Part shown: positions 6,477 to 12,120 of the stretch, one piece after another
How positions within the stretch are numbered: position 1 is the first letter of the stretch
Layout of the letters: each line of letters starts with the position of its first letter
Source: RHKX01 sp964497825
GTDB taxonomy: Bacteria; Actinomycetota; Thermoleophilia; Solirubrobacterales; 70-9
DNA: 14,512 bases
Reading direction: 5' to 3'
Assembly (NCBI GenBank): GCA_964497825.1
Contig: CAZCFA010000071.1
Span: 1-14,512 of the forward strand
Program-made: the position numbers and the translations under genes
Notes under the pieces: generated by a model
Seen by the model: only the letters and a program-made list of their open reading frames with translations
Databases searched by the model: none
What the model was told of the DNA's origin: nothing

Positions 6477-6500
6477 GGATCGAGGCGATGACCTCGATCC
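6477..6500. repeat. Perfect 9-bp hairpin between the membrane protein and the MpsC cluster
   Basis: GGATCGAGG (6477-6485) and CCTCGATCC (6492-6500) pair perfectly around the loop CGATGA. It lies 60 bases after the stop at 6416 and 54 bases before the first DUF2294 start. It could be the terminator of the membrane protein gene or part of the leader of the next gene. A weaker hairpin, GCGGC/GCCGC (6424-6438), precedes it. Confidence 0.6.
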
Positions 6501-6554
6501 GCGATTGCCTTGCGCCTGGGAGGGCAGGGGCAAACGTCGAAGCCCGAGTACGGC

Positions 6555-6881
6555 ATGGACACGGGAGCGGAGATAGCCAACGGGATCCTGGCGGTGCAGG
6601 ACCGGGCTTATGGGACCGGCACCAGAGCCGCGCGGACGGTGGTGGTGGACGACCTCGTGGTGGTGGTCATCGACGTCGAGCTGACCCGGTCGGAGCAAAC
6701 GCTGCTGGACGCCGGAAACGGCGACGCTGTCAAGGCGGTGCGCGAGAGCTTTCACCTGGCGATCGGACCGACCTTCGAGGCGATCGTCGAGCGCGCCACG
6801 GGGAGGCGCGTGACGAGCTTTCTCAGCATCATGTCGGTCGACCCCGTCTACGAGGTCGAGGTCTTCAGGCTGGCGGCGTGA
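6555..6881 (+). CDS. DUF2294/MpsC-family protein, first of three
   Basis: 108 residues from the ATG at 6555. The frame is open upstream from a TTG at 6510, but those 15 residues are unlike the family, so the internal Met is preferred. Family positions visible are a helix with AEIANGILAVQDRAYG, AART followed by the strand DDLVVVVIDVELT, SEQTLL, VRESFHLAI, the nearly invariant TGRRVTSFLS, and the terminal strand VEVFRL. The usual GRGPTKAR loop is degenerate here (GTGTRAAR). PF10057 is named after MpsC of a cation-translocating membrane-potential system, but no MpsA or MpsB gene is present and the molecular role of these short proteins is unknown. It has no membrane segment. Its stop is 38 bases before the ATG of the second copy. 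Confidence 0.82.
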   Translation: MDTGAEIANGILAVQDRAYGTGTRAARTVVVDDLVVVVIDVELTRSEQTLLDAGNGDAVKAVRESFHLAIGPTFEAIVERATGRRVTSFLSIMSVDPVYEVEVFRLAA

Positions 6882-6882
6882 C

Positions 6883-6910
6883 TTGACCGGCCCCGATCGA
6901 GTCCTATCCT
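6883..6910 (+). promoter_or_regulatory. Candidate promoter of the second DUF2294 gene
   Basis: A -35 TTGACC (6883-6888) and a -10 TATCCT (6905-6910) are separated by 16 bases. The ATG at 6919 begins 8 bases after the -10, with no ribosome site between, so the transcript would be leaderless or nearly so. The -35 begins right after the first gene's TGA. Confidence 0.5.
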
Positions 6911-6918
6911 CCCGATCC

Positions 6919-7293
6919 ATGGAGGGGGCAACCCAGAGCACGGGGACGCGGATCTCGCGTGGCGTCGTGACGATCTACAAGGAGCAGTTCGGGCGCGGGC
7001 CGACGAAGGCCCGGACGATCTTCGACCGGAACTTCGTGGCCGTGTTGCTCGAGGACTCGCTGACCACCGTTGAGACGACGCTCGTCGAGCACGGCGAGGA
7101 GGAGATGGTGGAACGGATGCGCCACGGCTTCCAGGACGCCGTCTGCGACCGGCTGGTCGAGCTCGTCGAGGAGGCGACCGGAAGGCCCGTAAAGGCGTTC
7201 ATGAGCGATCACTCCGTGCTCCCCGATTACGCCGTGGAGGTGTTCGTCCTCGCCGATCCGATCGAACCTGAGCCGGAGCACGATCCCTGCTGA
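6919..7293 (+). CDS. DUF2294/MpsC-family protein, second of three
   Basis: 124 residues. This copy is closest to the family norm: ISRGVVTIYKEQFGRGPTKAR, a strand around NFVAVLLEDSLT, VETTLVEHGEEEMV, MRHGFQDAVCDRLVELVEEATGRPVKAFMSDH, and AVEVFVLA. The GRGPTKAR loop, ExTL, RxxF and TGRxV positions are all kept. The tail is acidic (EPEPEHDPC). The ATG at 6919 is preferred over the TTG at 6883 because the latter would place its start inside the proposed promoter and adds residues foreign to the family. There is no membrane segment. It can be transcribed from its own promoter. A 100-bp inverted-repeat element separates it from the third copy. Confidence 0.88.
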   Translation: MEGATQSTGTRISRGVVTIYKEQFGRGPTKARTIFDRNFVAVLLEDSLTTVETTLVEHGEEEMVERMRHGFQDAVCDRLVELVEEATGRPVKAFMSDHSVLPDYAVEVFVLADPIEPEPEHDPC

Positions 7294-7297
7294 CGGC

Positions 7298-7397
7298 ACG
7301 GTCGCTCGGGCGCGGACGACGGCTACGGGGAATCGCCCGCCGCGGCGGCCGCCGAACGTAGGCGCTGATCACTCGCACCGAACCGCCGAGCGACCGT
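7298..7397. repeat. 100-bp element bounded by perfect 12-bp inverted repeats
   Basis: ACGGTCGCTCGG (7298-7309) is matched exactly by its reverse complement at 7386-7397. The pair frames 76 bases containing further self-complementary sequence (for example the palindrome CGGCGGCCGCCG). It fills almost the whole gap between the stop of the second DUF2294 gene and the start of the third. No flanking target duplication is evident. It may be a folded leader RNA or terminator, or a MITE-like insertion. Confidence 0.6.
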
Positions 7398-7409
7398 AAC
7401 GCCGACCGT

Positions 7410-7790
7410 ATGATCCTCGCGGTGCGGGTCCACCCGGAGTCCCCTGAGGATGCGAGCGCCGAGGCGGCGATCGCCGGCGAGTTCGCGAAGCTGCTCGCGG
7501 CATCGTCAGGACACGGTCCCGAGCAGATCACCTGCTACGTGGAACCCGACTACGTCCTCGTGATCATGTCCGGCGTGATGTCCACTGCGGAGCGGACCCT
7601 GGCCCGAGCGGCAAACTCGGGGCTCGCCGGAAACGCGCGACTGACGTTCCACGAGACGATGCGCCCGCGACTGCGCGAGCTGGTGGAGAAGCACACGGGA
7701 CGGCAGGTGCGTTGCGCGCTCCCCCAGTTCGATCAGGGCCAGGACATCCTCGTCGAGGTCCTGCTGCTCGAGGCATCGGCGGGCCCCTGA
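7410..7790 (+). CDS. DUF2294/MpsC-family protein, third and most divergent
   Basis: 126 residues. About 1-20 (MILAVRVHPESPEDASAEAA) are extra to the family. Then come AIAGEFAKLLAASSGHGPEQI, the strand DYVLVIMSGVMS, TAERTLARAANSGL, ARLTFHETMRPRLRELVEKHTGRQVRCAL and ILVEVLLLEA. The TGRxV and ExTL positions are kept, while the GRGPTKAR loop has changed to SGHGPEQI, so the function may differ. The ATG at 7410 has no ribosome site and could be leaderless; the GTG four codons later is an alternative. It converges with the sigma factor gene. Confidence 0.78.
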   Translation: MILAVRVHPESPEDASAEAAIAGEFAKLLAASSGHGPEQITCYVEPDYVLVIMSGVMSTAERTLARAANSGLAGNARLTFHETMRPRLRELVEKHTGRQVRCALPQFDQGQDILVEVLLLEASAGP

Positions 7791-7798
7791 GCGGGGCC
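7782..7798. terminator. Hairpin spanning the stop of the third DUF2294 gene
   Basis: GGCCCC (7782-7787) and GGGGCC (7793-7798) pair around TGAGC, which contains the TGA stop. It sits in the 41-bp gap between convergent genes and may serve both strands. The stem is short and no T-run is present. Confidence 0.35.
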
Positions 7799-7831
7799 GT
7801 CCCTTCACGCCGCGCTCCCGCGTCGGCGCCG

Positions 7832-8641
7832 CTAAGCACCCACGGGCTCGGCGCGGCCGGGTTCCTGGTCACCGCGCACCGCGGCCAGCAGCTTCAGCAA
7901 CGCCGAGCGCTGCAGGCGCGAGACCTGCATCTGCGAGATCCCGAGCTCCCGTCCGACCTGCCGCTGGGTCATCTCGCAACGGAACCGGAGCTCGAGCACC
8001 TGCCGCTCGCGCGGCAGCAGCGGCGCCGATGCCGCCGCATCGTCGGCCTCGATCCGATCGTAGCCGGCCTCCTCGCCGTTGATCATCTCGACGAGCGGCG
8101 CCGATCGGTGCTCGTCGCGGCCGGCCGGGCGATCGAGCGAGGCGGTGCGGCGGGCGCCGTCGGCGACCATCGCCTCGACGACCTCCGCCTCGCTGAGCCC
8201 GCATCGCGCGGCCACCTCGGCGGCGCTCGGCGTCCGCTGCTCTTGCGCGCGGATCTCGTCGTTGACCGCGGCGATCCGCATCGCCCGCTCCTGCAGGCGG
8301 CGGGGCAGCCGGACGGCCCAGGTGTGGTCGCGGAAGTAGTGGCGAAGCTCGCCGAGGATCGTCGGCGCGGCATAGGCGGCGAAGCTCCTGCCGATCTTCG
8401 GATCGAACCCATCGATGGCCTTGATCAGGCCGACGTTCGCGACCTGTACGAGGTCCTCCATCGGCTCACCGCCGCTGTAGTAGCGCGCGGCCAGCGACCT
8501 CGCCAGCGGCTGGAAGCTCTCGACGAGCCTGCGCCTCAGCGCCGGATCGCCGGTTCTGGCATAGGTCCGCAGCAGGGCCGCGTCGCGGCGCGCCTGCGCT
8601 CGGCCGTCGCTGGACAGGGTCGAAACGTTGCACTCGGGCAC
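7832..8641 (-). CDS. SigB/SigF-type RNA polymerase sigma factor
   Basis: 269 residues. Region 2 (about 40-110) has FQPLARSLAARYY, the core-binding EDLVQVANVGLIKAIDGFDP and the -10-recognition part ILGELRHYFRDHTWAVRLPRRLQE. That last segment is typical of the sporulation/stress SigB/SigF/SigG group. Region 3 covers about 115-195. Region 4 (about 205-252) has LLPRERQVLELRF and the helix-turn-helix MTQRQVGRELGISQMQVSRL. It should direct RNA polymerase to stress or developmental promoters. No anti-sigma (RsbW-like) or anti-anti-sigma gene is adjacent, unlike many group members, so control by a distant partner is inferred. The GTG start at 8641 has GAGGAG 8 bases upstream. Upstream on the same strand is the SRAP gene, 234 bp away. 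Confidence 0.92.
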   Translation of the reverse strand: MPECNVSTLSSDGRAQARRDAALLRTYARTGDPALRRRLVESFQPLARSLAARYYSGGEPMEDLVQVANVGLIKAIDGFDPKIGRSFAAYAAPTILGELRHYFRDHTWAVRLPRRLQERAMRIAAVNDEIRAQEQRTPSAAEVAARCGLSEAEVVEAMVADGARRTASLDRPAGRDEHRSAPLVEMINGEEAGYDRIEADDAAASAPLLPRERQVLELRFRCEMTQRQVGRELGISQMQVSRLQRSALLKLLAAVRGDQEPGRAEPVGA

Positions 8642-8649
8642 GACATCGT

Positions 8650-8655
8650 CTCCTC
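8650..8655 (-). promoter_or_regulatory. Ribosome binding site of the sigma factor gene
   Basis: The minus strand reads GAGGAG with 8 bases to the GTG at 8641. It supports that start over the out-of-frame ATG that lies between them. Confidence 0.65.
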
Positions 8656-8769
8656 GCTCTCGGCGCCTGGAGACCGTGTCGCCCGTTGCGAGCAGCGCGG
8701 CCGGTTCGCTGGTTATGGAGGAGCGCCCGTGCTCATCGCTGGAGCGCCCTGCGTTGACAATAGCGCGGA

Positions 8770-8793
8770 CCCGCCGGATCGCGAACCGGCGGG
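8770..8793. terminator. Perfect 8-bp hairpin between the SRAP and sigma factor genes
   Basis: CCCGCCGG (8770-8777) and CCGGCGGG (8786-8793) pair perfectly around an 8-base loop, 82 bases beyond the SRAP stop. It is placed to end SRAP transcription before the sigma factor gene. No T-run is present. Confidence 0.45.
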
Positions 8794-8875
8794 CTTGCGG
8801 CCCAGGCGCAGGGGCTGGGAGGCATCTGAGATCCGATTCGAGAAGCGATCAGCCGACCCGTCCGCGGGATCCCGC

Positions 8876-9559
8876 TCAGAACAGCTGCATCGGCGGCTCC
8901 AGCAGGTGCGGGCCGTCCTCGCGGACGTCGTTGACCGCGTCGCCGACCTCGCGCGCGACCAGCAGCTCCTCGGGCGCCGGCACCAGCAGCGGCAGCAGGT
9001 CGCCGGGCTCGGCGCCGGGATCGACCCAGGCCCGCTCCGCCTCGCGGCTGAGCACGACCGGCATCCGGTCGTGGACGGCGCCGACGACGGCGTTCGGCGC
9101 GCAGGTCAGAAGCGCGCAGCTCGTCACCGGCTCGCCGTCCTCGGGCTCGAGCCGGGCCCAGATCCCGGCGAAAGCGAACAGCTCGCCGCCCGGCGGGCTG
9201 AACCAGATCGGTCGCTTGCCGCCCGGGTCGCGGCGCCACTCGTAGAAGCCGTCGGCGGGGATCAGGCAGCGCCGCCGCGCGAACGACTCCTTGAACGCGG
9301 GCTGGCTGGCGACGGTCTCCGCCCGGGCGTTGATCAGCGGCCGCTGGCCCCGCTTCGTCGCCCACGGGCCCGGCAGCAGCCCCCATCGCAACCGCCCCGC
9401 CTGCAGCTTCGCCTCCTCGGTCCGCCGGATCGCGATCACGGGGTCGGTCGGGGCGATGTTGAAGCGCGGCCGCTCATCGATCTCGAAGCTGCCGTCGAGG
9501 TCGAAGCGGGCGGTCAGCCGCCGCGGGCTCGGGTCGGTCAGGGTGAAGCGGCCGCACAT
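8876..9559 (-). CDS. yedK: SOS response-associated peptidase (SRAP, YedK/HMCES family)
   Basis: 227 residues from the ATG at 9559, which puts Cys at position 2 (MCGRFTLTD). The longer frame from a TTG would bury that Cys and is rejected. SRAP proteins use Cys2, after Met removal, to form a covalent thiazolidine link with abasic sites in single-stranded DNA, protecting them during replication. The known active-site set is visible: Cys2, Asn34 (PRFNIAPT), the NARAET segment (77-82), Glu107 (GFYEW) and His163 (VHDRMPVVL). Length is normal. The protein acts in the cytoplasm on DNA. The gene is divergent from tRNA-Leu(CAA), whose 5' end is only 33 bp away, so the two promoters must overlap. I see no LexA box upstream of it. 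Confidence 0.95.
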   Translation of the reverse strand: MCGRFTLTDPSPRRLTARFDLDGSFEIDERPRFNIAPTDPVIAIRRTEEAKLQAGRLRWGLLPGPWATKRGQRPLINARAETVASQPAFKESFARRRCLIPADGFYEWRRDPGGKRPIWFSPPGGELFAFAGIWARLEPEDGEPVTSCALLTCAPNAVVGAVHDRMPVVLSREAERAWVDPGAEPGDLLPLLVPAPEELLVAREVGDAVNDVREDGPHLLEPPMQLF

Positions 9560-9592
9560 GACGACCACGGTACGGGCAGAATGGGACGGCAA

Positions 9593-9676
9593 GCGGCGGT
9601 GCTGAAACTGGTAAACAGGGCGCCCTCAAAAGGCGCTGTCCGCAAGGACTTGTGGGTTCGAGCCCCACCCGCCGTA
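9593..9676 (+). tRNA. tRNA-Leu(CAA)
   Basis: An 84-nt class II tRNA. The acceptor stem is GCGGCGG/CCGCCGT with a G1-T72 wobble and discriminator A. The anticodon stem GCGCC/GGCGC encloses loop CTCAAAA, so the anticodon is CAA (Leu UUG). The variable arm is TGTCCGCAAGGACTT. The T arm is GTGGG-TTCGAGC-CCCAC. CCA is not encoded. Confidence 0.95.
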
Positions 9677-9760
9677 TCGGGCCTCTCATCGTGAGCATCC
9701 GATTACATCGATCCGTGCGAGGGAACCCGTGTTGCTCAAGCCACCGACGAGAGGAGTCCC

Positions 9761-10045
9761 ATGCATGCGAGAGCGGTCCGGTTCACGGGAGTGACCGACG
9801 AGACCGTCGCCGACGTCCGCGCTCAGGTCGAGGCCAGCGACGGGCCGCCGCCGGGCGTCAAGGCGACCGGGATGAGGATGCTCTACGACGCCGACCAGGG
9901 CACCGCCCTGTTCATCGCGTTCTTCGCCGACGAGCAGGACATGCACGAGGCCGACCGGATCTTCGAGCGGATGCCTGCGGGCGATACGCCGGGCAGCCGC
10001 CAGTCGGTCGATCGCTGCGAGGTCGTGATCGAGCGCGACGCCTGA
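9761..10045 (+). CDS. Small protein, probable dimeric alpha/beta-barrel fold, function unknown
   Basis: 94 residues. The start is firm: the ATG at 9761 has GAGGAG (9751-9756) 4 bases upstream. The pattern is strand (ARAVRFTGV), helix (TDETVADVRAQVEAS), strand (KATGMRMLYDADQGTALFIAFFAD), helix (EQDMHEADRIFERM) and strand (RCEVVIER). That resembles single-domain ABM/dimeric alpha-beta barrel proteins. No catalytic residues can be named. It stands alone downstream of tRNA-Leu(CAA) and converges with the diguanylate cyclase, the stops being 10 bp apart. Confidence 0.75.
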   Translation: MHARAVRFTGVTDETVADVRAQVEASDGPPPGVKATGMRMLYDADQGTALFIAFFADEQDMHEADRIFERMPAGDTPGSRQSVDRCEVVIERDA

Positions 10046-10076
10046 CGGCGCCGGATCAGCGGACCGGGCGTCGCGC
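10033..10076. terminator. Bidirectional terminator-like inverted repeat across two convergent stops
   Basis: GCGCGACGCC (10033-10042) and its exact complement GGCGTCGCGC (10067-10076) enclose 24 bases that contain both stop codons. The 10-bp stem would form in either transcript. It has no T-run. Confidence 0.55.
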
Positions 10077-11150
10077 CAGCCGCTGCGACGAGCTTCCCGG
10101 CGTCTTCAGCGCGGCGCTCGCCTCGACCAGCAGCGTCGCCGGGTCGGCGCCGCTGGCGCCGAGCTGGGCGGTGCCGACGTGCAGCGTCACCGGCGTTCCG
10201 TCGGGGCGCCGGCAACGGTCGCCGACGGCGCGGCCGAGCCGCTCGGCGAGCCGGTCGGCGCCGGCCTGGTCGACGTCGGCGACGACGACGAACTCGTCCC
10301 CGCCCCAGCGGAAGCAAGCGTCGGGGCGGCGCACCGTCTCGTCGATCGTCCGCGCGACCTCGCGCAGGCAGCGGTCGCCGGCGGGCAGCCCGTAGCGGTC
10401 GTTGATCGCCTTGAACGAATCGAGATCGGCGACGATCACGCTGAGGTCGGTGTGGGTGCGGCTCGAGCGCAGCGCGGCCACGGCCAGCGTCTCGTCGAAG
10501 GCGCGCCTGTTGCCGAGGCCCGTGAGCGGATCGAGGCGGGCCTCGCTGCGCGCCTCATCGCTGAGCTCGAGCAGCCCCTGGCGCTCGACCCGAATCGTGG
10601 CGGTGTAGATCGTCACCGCGACCGCGAGGCCGCTCCAGAGCAGGAACCGGGCGAGCGGCACCGAGACGGTCTGCGCGGCGTCGTAGAGCAGCGGCGAGGC
10701 CAGGGCAAGCCCGGTGACGGCGATGAACGCGAGCGCCCGGCGCGGCGGGTGCGCGGCCGCCGTGTACAGCAGCGGCACCGCGAGCAGCTCGGTGTAGGGA
10801 GCGAAGGCGCCGTAAAGCCACTTCAGCACCGCGATCGCGGCGACCGCGAGGTAGTTGAGCGCGAGGACCTCGTTCATCGTGATCGCGTCGCCGAACCACA
10901 GCATCCGGATCCCGACGCCGTAGGCGGACAGAACAATCAGCGCGCCGACGAGCCAGCCCCAGTCGCCGAGCGGCGACTGATCGAGCGGCGCCAGCGGAAA
11001 CAGCAGCAGCGCGATCGTCGCGCCGCTGAGCCAGAGGGCGCCGCCGATCTTCTTCGCCAGCGCCGTGTCGGTCATCGCGTAGAAGTCGGCGCTGCGGACG
11101 GCGAGCAGCTGCCGCCAACCGAGACGGCCGGCGTTGCCCTCGGCCGCCAT
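10056..11150 (-). CDS. Membrane-anchored diguanylate cyclase (GGDEF domain)
   Basis: 364 residues from the ATG at 11150, which has GGGAG 7 bases upstream. The frame opens 30 codons further up, but that extension is low-complexity and rejected. Residues about 35-186 hold six hydrophobic helices. A short linker leads to the GGDEF domain: DPLTGLGNR (207-215), the metal-binding Asp in DLDSFKAIND (242-251), and GGDEF itself (283-287). RRPD (274-277) lies five residues before GGDEF, matching the RxxD inhibitory site for c-di-GMP feedback. It should make c-di-GMP from two GTP at the membrane. The C-terminal segment is degenerate: the usual ADxALYxAKxxGRN reads ASAALKTPGSSS. No EAL domain is present. 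The helices do not match a sensor domain I can name. Confidence 0.93.
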   Translation of the reverse strand: MAAEGNAGRLGWRQLLAVRSADFYAMTDTALAKKIGGALWLSGATIALLLFPLAPLDQSPLGDWGWLVGALIVLSAYGVGIRMLWFGDAITMNEVLALNYLAVAAIAVLKWLYGAFAPYTELLAVPLLYTAAAHPPRRALAFIAVTGLALASPLLYDAAQTVSVPLARFLLWSGLAVAVTIYTATIRVERQGLLELSDEARSEARLDPLTGLGNRRAFDETLAVAALRSSRTHTDLSVIVADLDSFKAINDRYGLPAGDRCLREVARTIDETVRRPDACFRWGGDEFVVVADVDQAGADRLAERLGRAVGDRCRRPDGTPVTLHVGTAQLGASGADPATLLVEASAALKTPGSSSQRLARRPVR

Positions 11151-11186
11151 CACGGCGCTCCCGCCGGGGACGGGTCGCCGACCTCG

Positions 11187-11210
11187 GGGGCTCGGCGGTG
11201 CGCGAGCCCC
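11187..11210. repeat. 8-bp hairpin in the leader of the diguanylate cyclase gene
   Basis: GGGGCTCG (11187-11194) and CGAGCCCC (11203-11210) pair perfectly around 8 bases, 36 bases before the start codon on the minus strand. It lacks the conserved core of c-di-GMP (GEMM) riboswitches, so it may be a simple attenuator or a chance structure. Confidence 0.4.
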
Positions 11211-11240
11211 TCCCTGTAAGCCGCGCGCATCAGGCCCCAA

Positions 11241-11269
11241 TTCTTACCTGCCGGCGCGGTTCCTGTCGA
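11241..11269 (-). promoter_or_regulatory. Candidate promoter of the diguanylate cyclase gene
   Basis: On the minus strand TCGACA (11264-11269, five of six matches to TTGACA) is followed after 17 bases by TAAGAAT (from 11246 down), the only AT-rich patch nearby. The start would be near 11234, giving a leader of about 84 bases that contains the hairpin. Confidence 0.45.
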
Positions 11270-11374
11270 CCGCGACGGCGCAGGCGCAAGCGGGATTTCG
11301 GCGCCGCCGGGGCGACCAGCTACTGCGGCTTCGCGGTTCGACGGGGAGCCGGCGGCACGGAGCGCGGGCCCGCC

Positions 11375-11395
11375 CAGGCGAGGGCGGCTCGCCTG
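11375..11395 (-). terminator. Hairpin after tRNA-Pro(TGG)
   Basis: CAGGCGAG (11375-11382) and CTCGCCTG (11388-11395) pair perfectly over 8 bp around a 5-base loop. It begins 6 bases past the tRNA 3' end in the direction of transcription. It is the most likely terminator of this tRNA gene, although no T-run follows. Confidence 0.5.
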
Positions 11396-11401
11396 CTCAG
11401 A

Positions 11402-11475
11402 TCGGGGCGCCCGGATTTGAACCGGGGACCTCGGCCACCCAAAGGCCGCGCGCTACCAGGCTGCGCCACGCCCCG
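11402..11475 (-). tRNA. tRNA-Pro(TGG)
   Basis: A 74-nt cloverleaf on the minus strand. The acceptor stem is CGGGGCG/CGCCCCG with discriminator A. The anticodon stem CGGCC/GGCCG encloses loop TTTGGGT, so the anticodon is TGG (Pro CCA/CCG). The T arm is CCCGG-TTCAAAT-CCGGG. CCA is not encoded. The first 21 bases are identical to tRNA-Pro(GGG) at 2841-2914. Confidence 0.95.
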
Positions 11476-11485
11476 CGTGGCGATC

Positions 11486-11491
11486 AGCTTA
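11486..11491 (-). promoter_or_regulatory. Probable -10 element of tRNA-Pro(TGG)
   Basis: The minus strand reads TAAGCT, 10 bases before the tRNA 5' end. No clear -35 is seen at the usual distance. Confidence 0.35.
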
Positions 11492-11589
11492 GTCGCCGCG
11501 CGAGCGGCGAACGCGCGGGCCTGGCTTCAACCGTAGCCGGCGCCTTCGCCCGCTGAGGCCCGGGCGAACCATCGGCTTCGGCTCCGGCC

Positions 11590-12051
11590 TCAGGTCGCGG
11601 CACGGACCAGGTTCGCTCGGGCCTTGTCGATCCAGGCCTGCATCCGGATCTGCAGCACCGGATCGGTGGTGCGGATCGTGATCACGCCGTCCGGCGCCGG
11701 CTCGAACGCCCGCGGTCCGAGCTGGTCGAAGCGGCGGCGGCGCAGGCGCAGGCGCTCGTGATCGATGCCGAGACGGCGCGACCAGGCGCGGACGTTGTCG
11801 ACGACGTCGTCGCCGGGGCCGACGTCGAGCGAGTAGCCGACGCGGGCGCCGCTGAGCCGGCGCAGCCAGTGCGCGGCGAGCGCGGCGTCGTCGGCGTCGC
11901 CGGTCGCGAGCTCGACCGTGTCGTGGCGGCGGTGGGTGCCCTCGTCGTCGATCAGGCCGATGAACGCGAGGAACGACGGGTCGGCGGCGAGGCGCTCGAA
12001 CTCCGCCAGCCCCGTCACGTACTCGAGCGGATATGTCTCTTCGTGTCTCAT
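11590..12051 (-). CDS. Protein of unknown function with a LAGLIDADG-like motif
   Basis: 153 residues from the ATG at 12051 (MRHEETYPLEYVTG). The frame runs open far upstream, but that part only mirrors the DUF1015 gene and is rejected. I do not recognise the family. Residues 30-38, FIGLIDDEG, resemble the LAGLIDADG helix of homing endonucleases, with Glu37 at the usual catalytic acid position. They are followed by a strand/helix order (DTVELATGD, AALAAHWLRRLSG, ARVGYSLDVG, DDVVDNVRAWSRRLG) that could fit that fold, and the length fits a single-motif homodimer. The C-terminal half has a basic run (RLRLRRRRF) and the pair DGVITIRTTD / LQIRMQAWIDKA. It is not inside an intron or intein. A LexA-box-like sequence begins 3 bases upstream of the start. 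It is divergent from DUF1015. Confidence 0.6.
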   Translation of the reverse strand: MRHEETYPLEYVTGLAEFERLAADPSFLAFIGLIDDEGTHRRHDTVELATGDADDAALAAHWLRRLSGARVGYSLDVGPGDDVVDNVRAWSRRLGIDHERLRLRRRRFDQLGPRAFEPAPDGVITIRTTDPVLQIRMQAWIDKARANLVRAAT

Positions 12052-12053
12052 GG

Positions 12054-12065
12054 GAACGCACGTTC
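12054..12065. promoter_or_regulatory. Candidate LexA (SOS) box
   Basis: GAAC-GCAC-GTTC followed by G matches the Gram-positive/actinobacterial LexA consensus CGAAC-RNRY-GTTCG at all but the first base (G instead of C). It lies 3 bases upstream of the minus-strand ATG and 55 bases upstream of the DUF1015 ATG, so repressor binding could cover either promoter. Confidence 0.45.
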
Positions 12066-12120
12066 GCAGCGCGCTCGGATGGAACCGCGGCCGCTGGGAG
12101 ATATCTTGCAGGCAGCCCGC

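Noticed and set aside
5511..6941. A 476-residue minus-strand frame across two tRNA genes and the membrane protein
   Set aside because: It is antisense to the tRNA-Leu/tRNA-Trp pair and to the clear four-helix protein. The residues are His/Asp/Arg-rich shadow sequence.
8755..8780. A perfect TTGACA -35 on the plus strand
   Set aside because: No acceptable -10 lies 16-18 bases downstream, and no plus-strand gene follows before tRNA-Leu(CAA) at 9593.
7712..9694. A 660-residue plus-strand frame antisense to the sigma factor and SRAP genes
   Set aside because: Composition is dominated by Arg, Gly, Ala and Pro and it matches no family. It mirrors two well-supported genes and crosses the tRNA-Leu(CAA) gene.
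11151..11240. A 30-residue N-terminal extension of the diguanylate cyclase
   Set aside because: Low-complexity Arg/Pro/Gly sequence. It contains the leader hairpin and lies upstream of a good ribosome site for the ATG at 11150.
11151..11240. A c-di-GMP riboswitch in front of the GGDEF gene
   Set aside because: A hairpin is present, but the conserved GEMM core sequences and two-helix layout are not seen.
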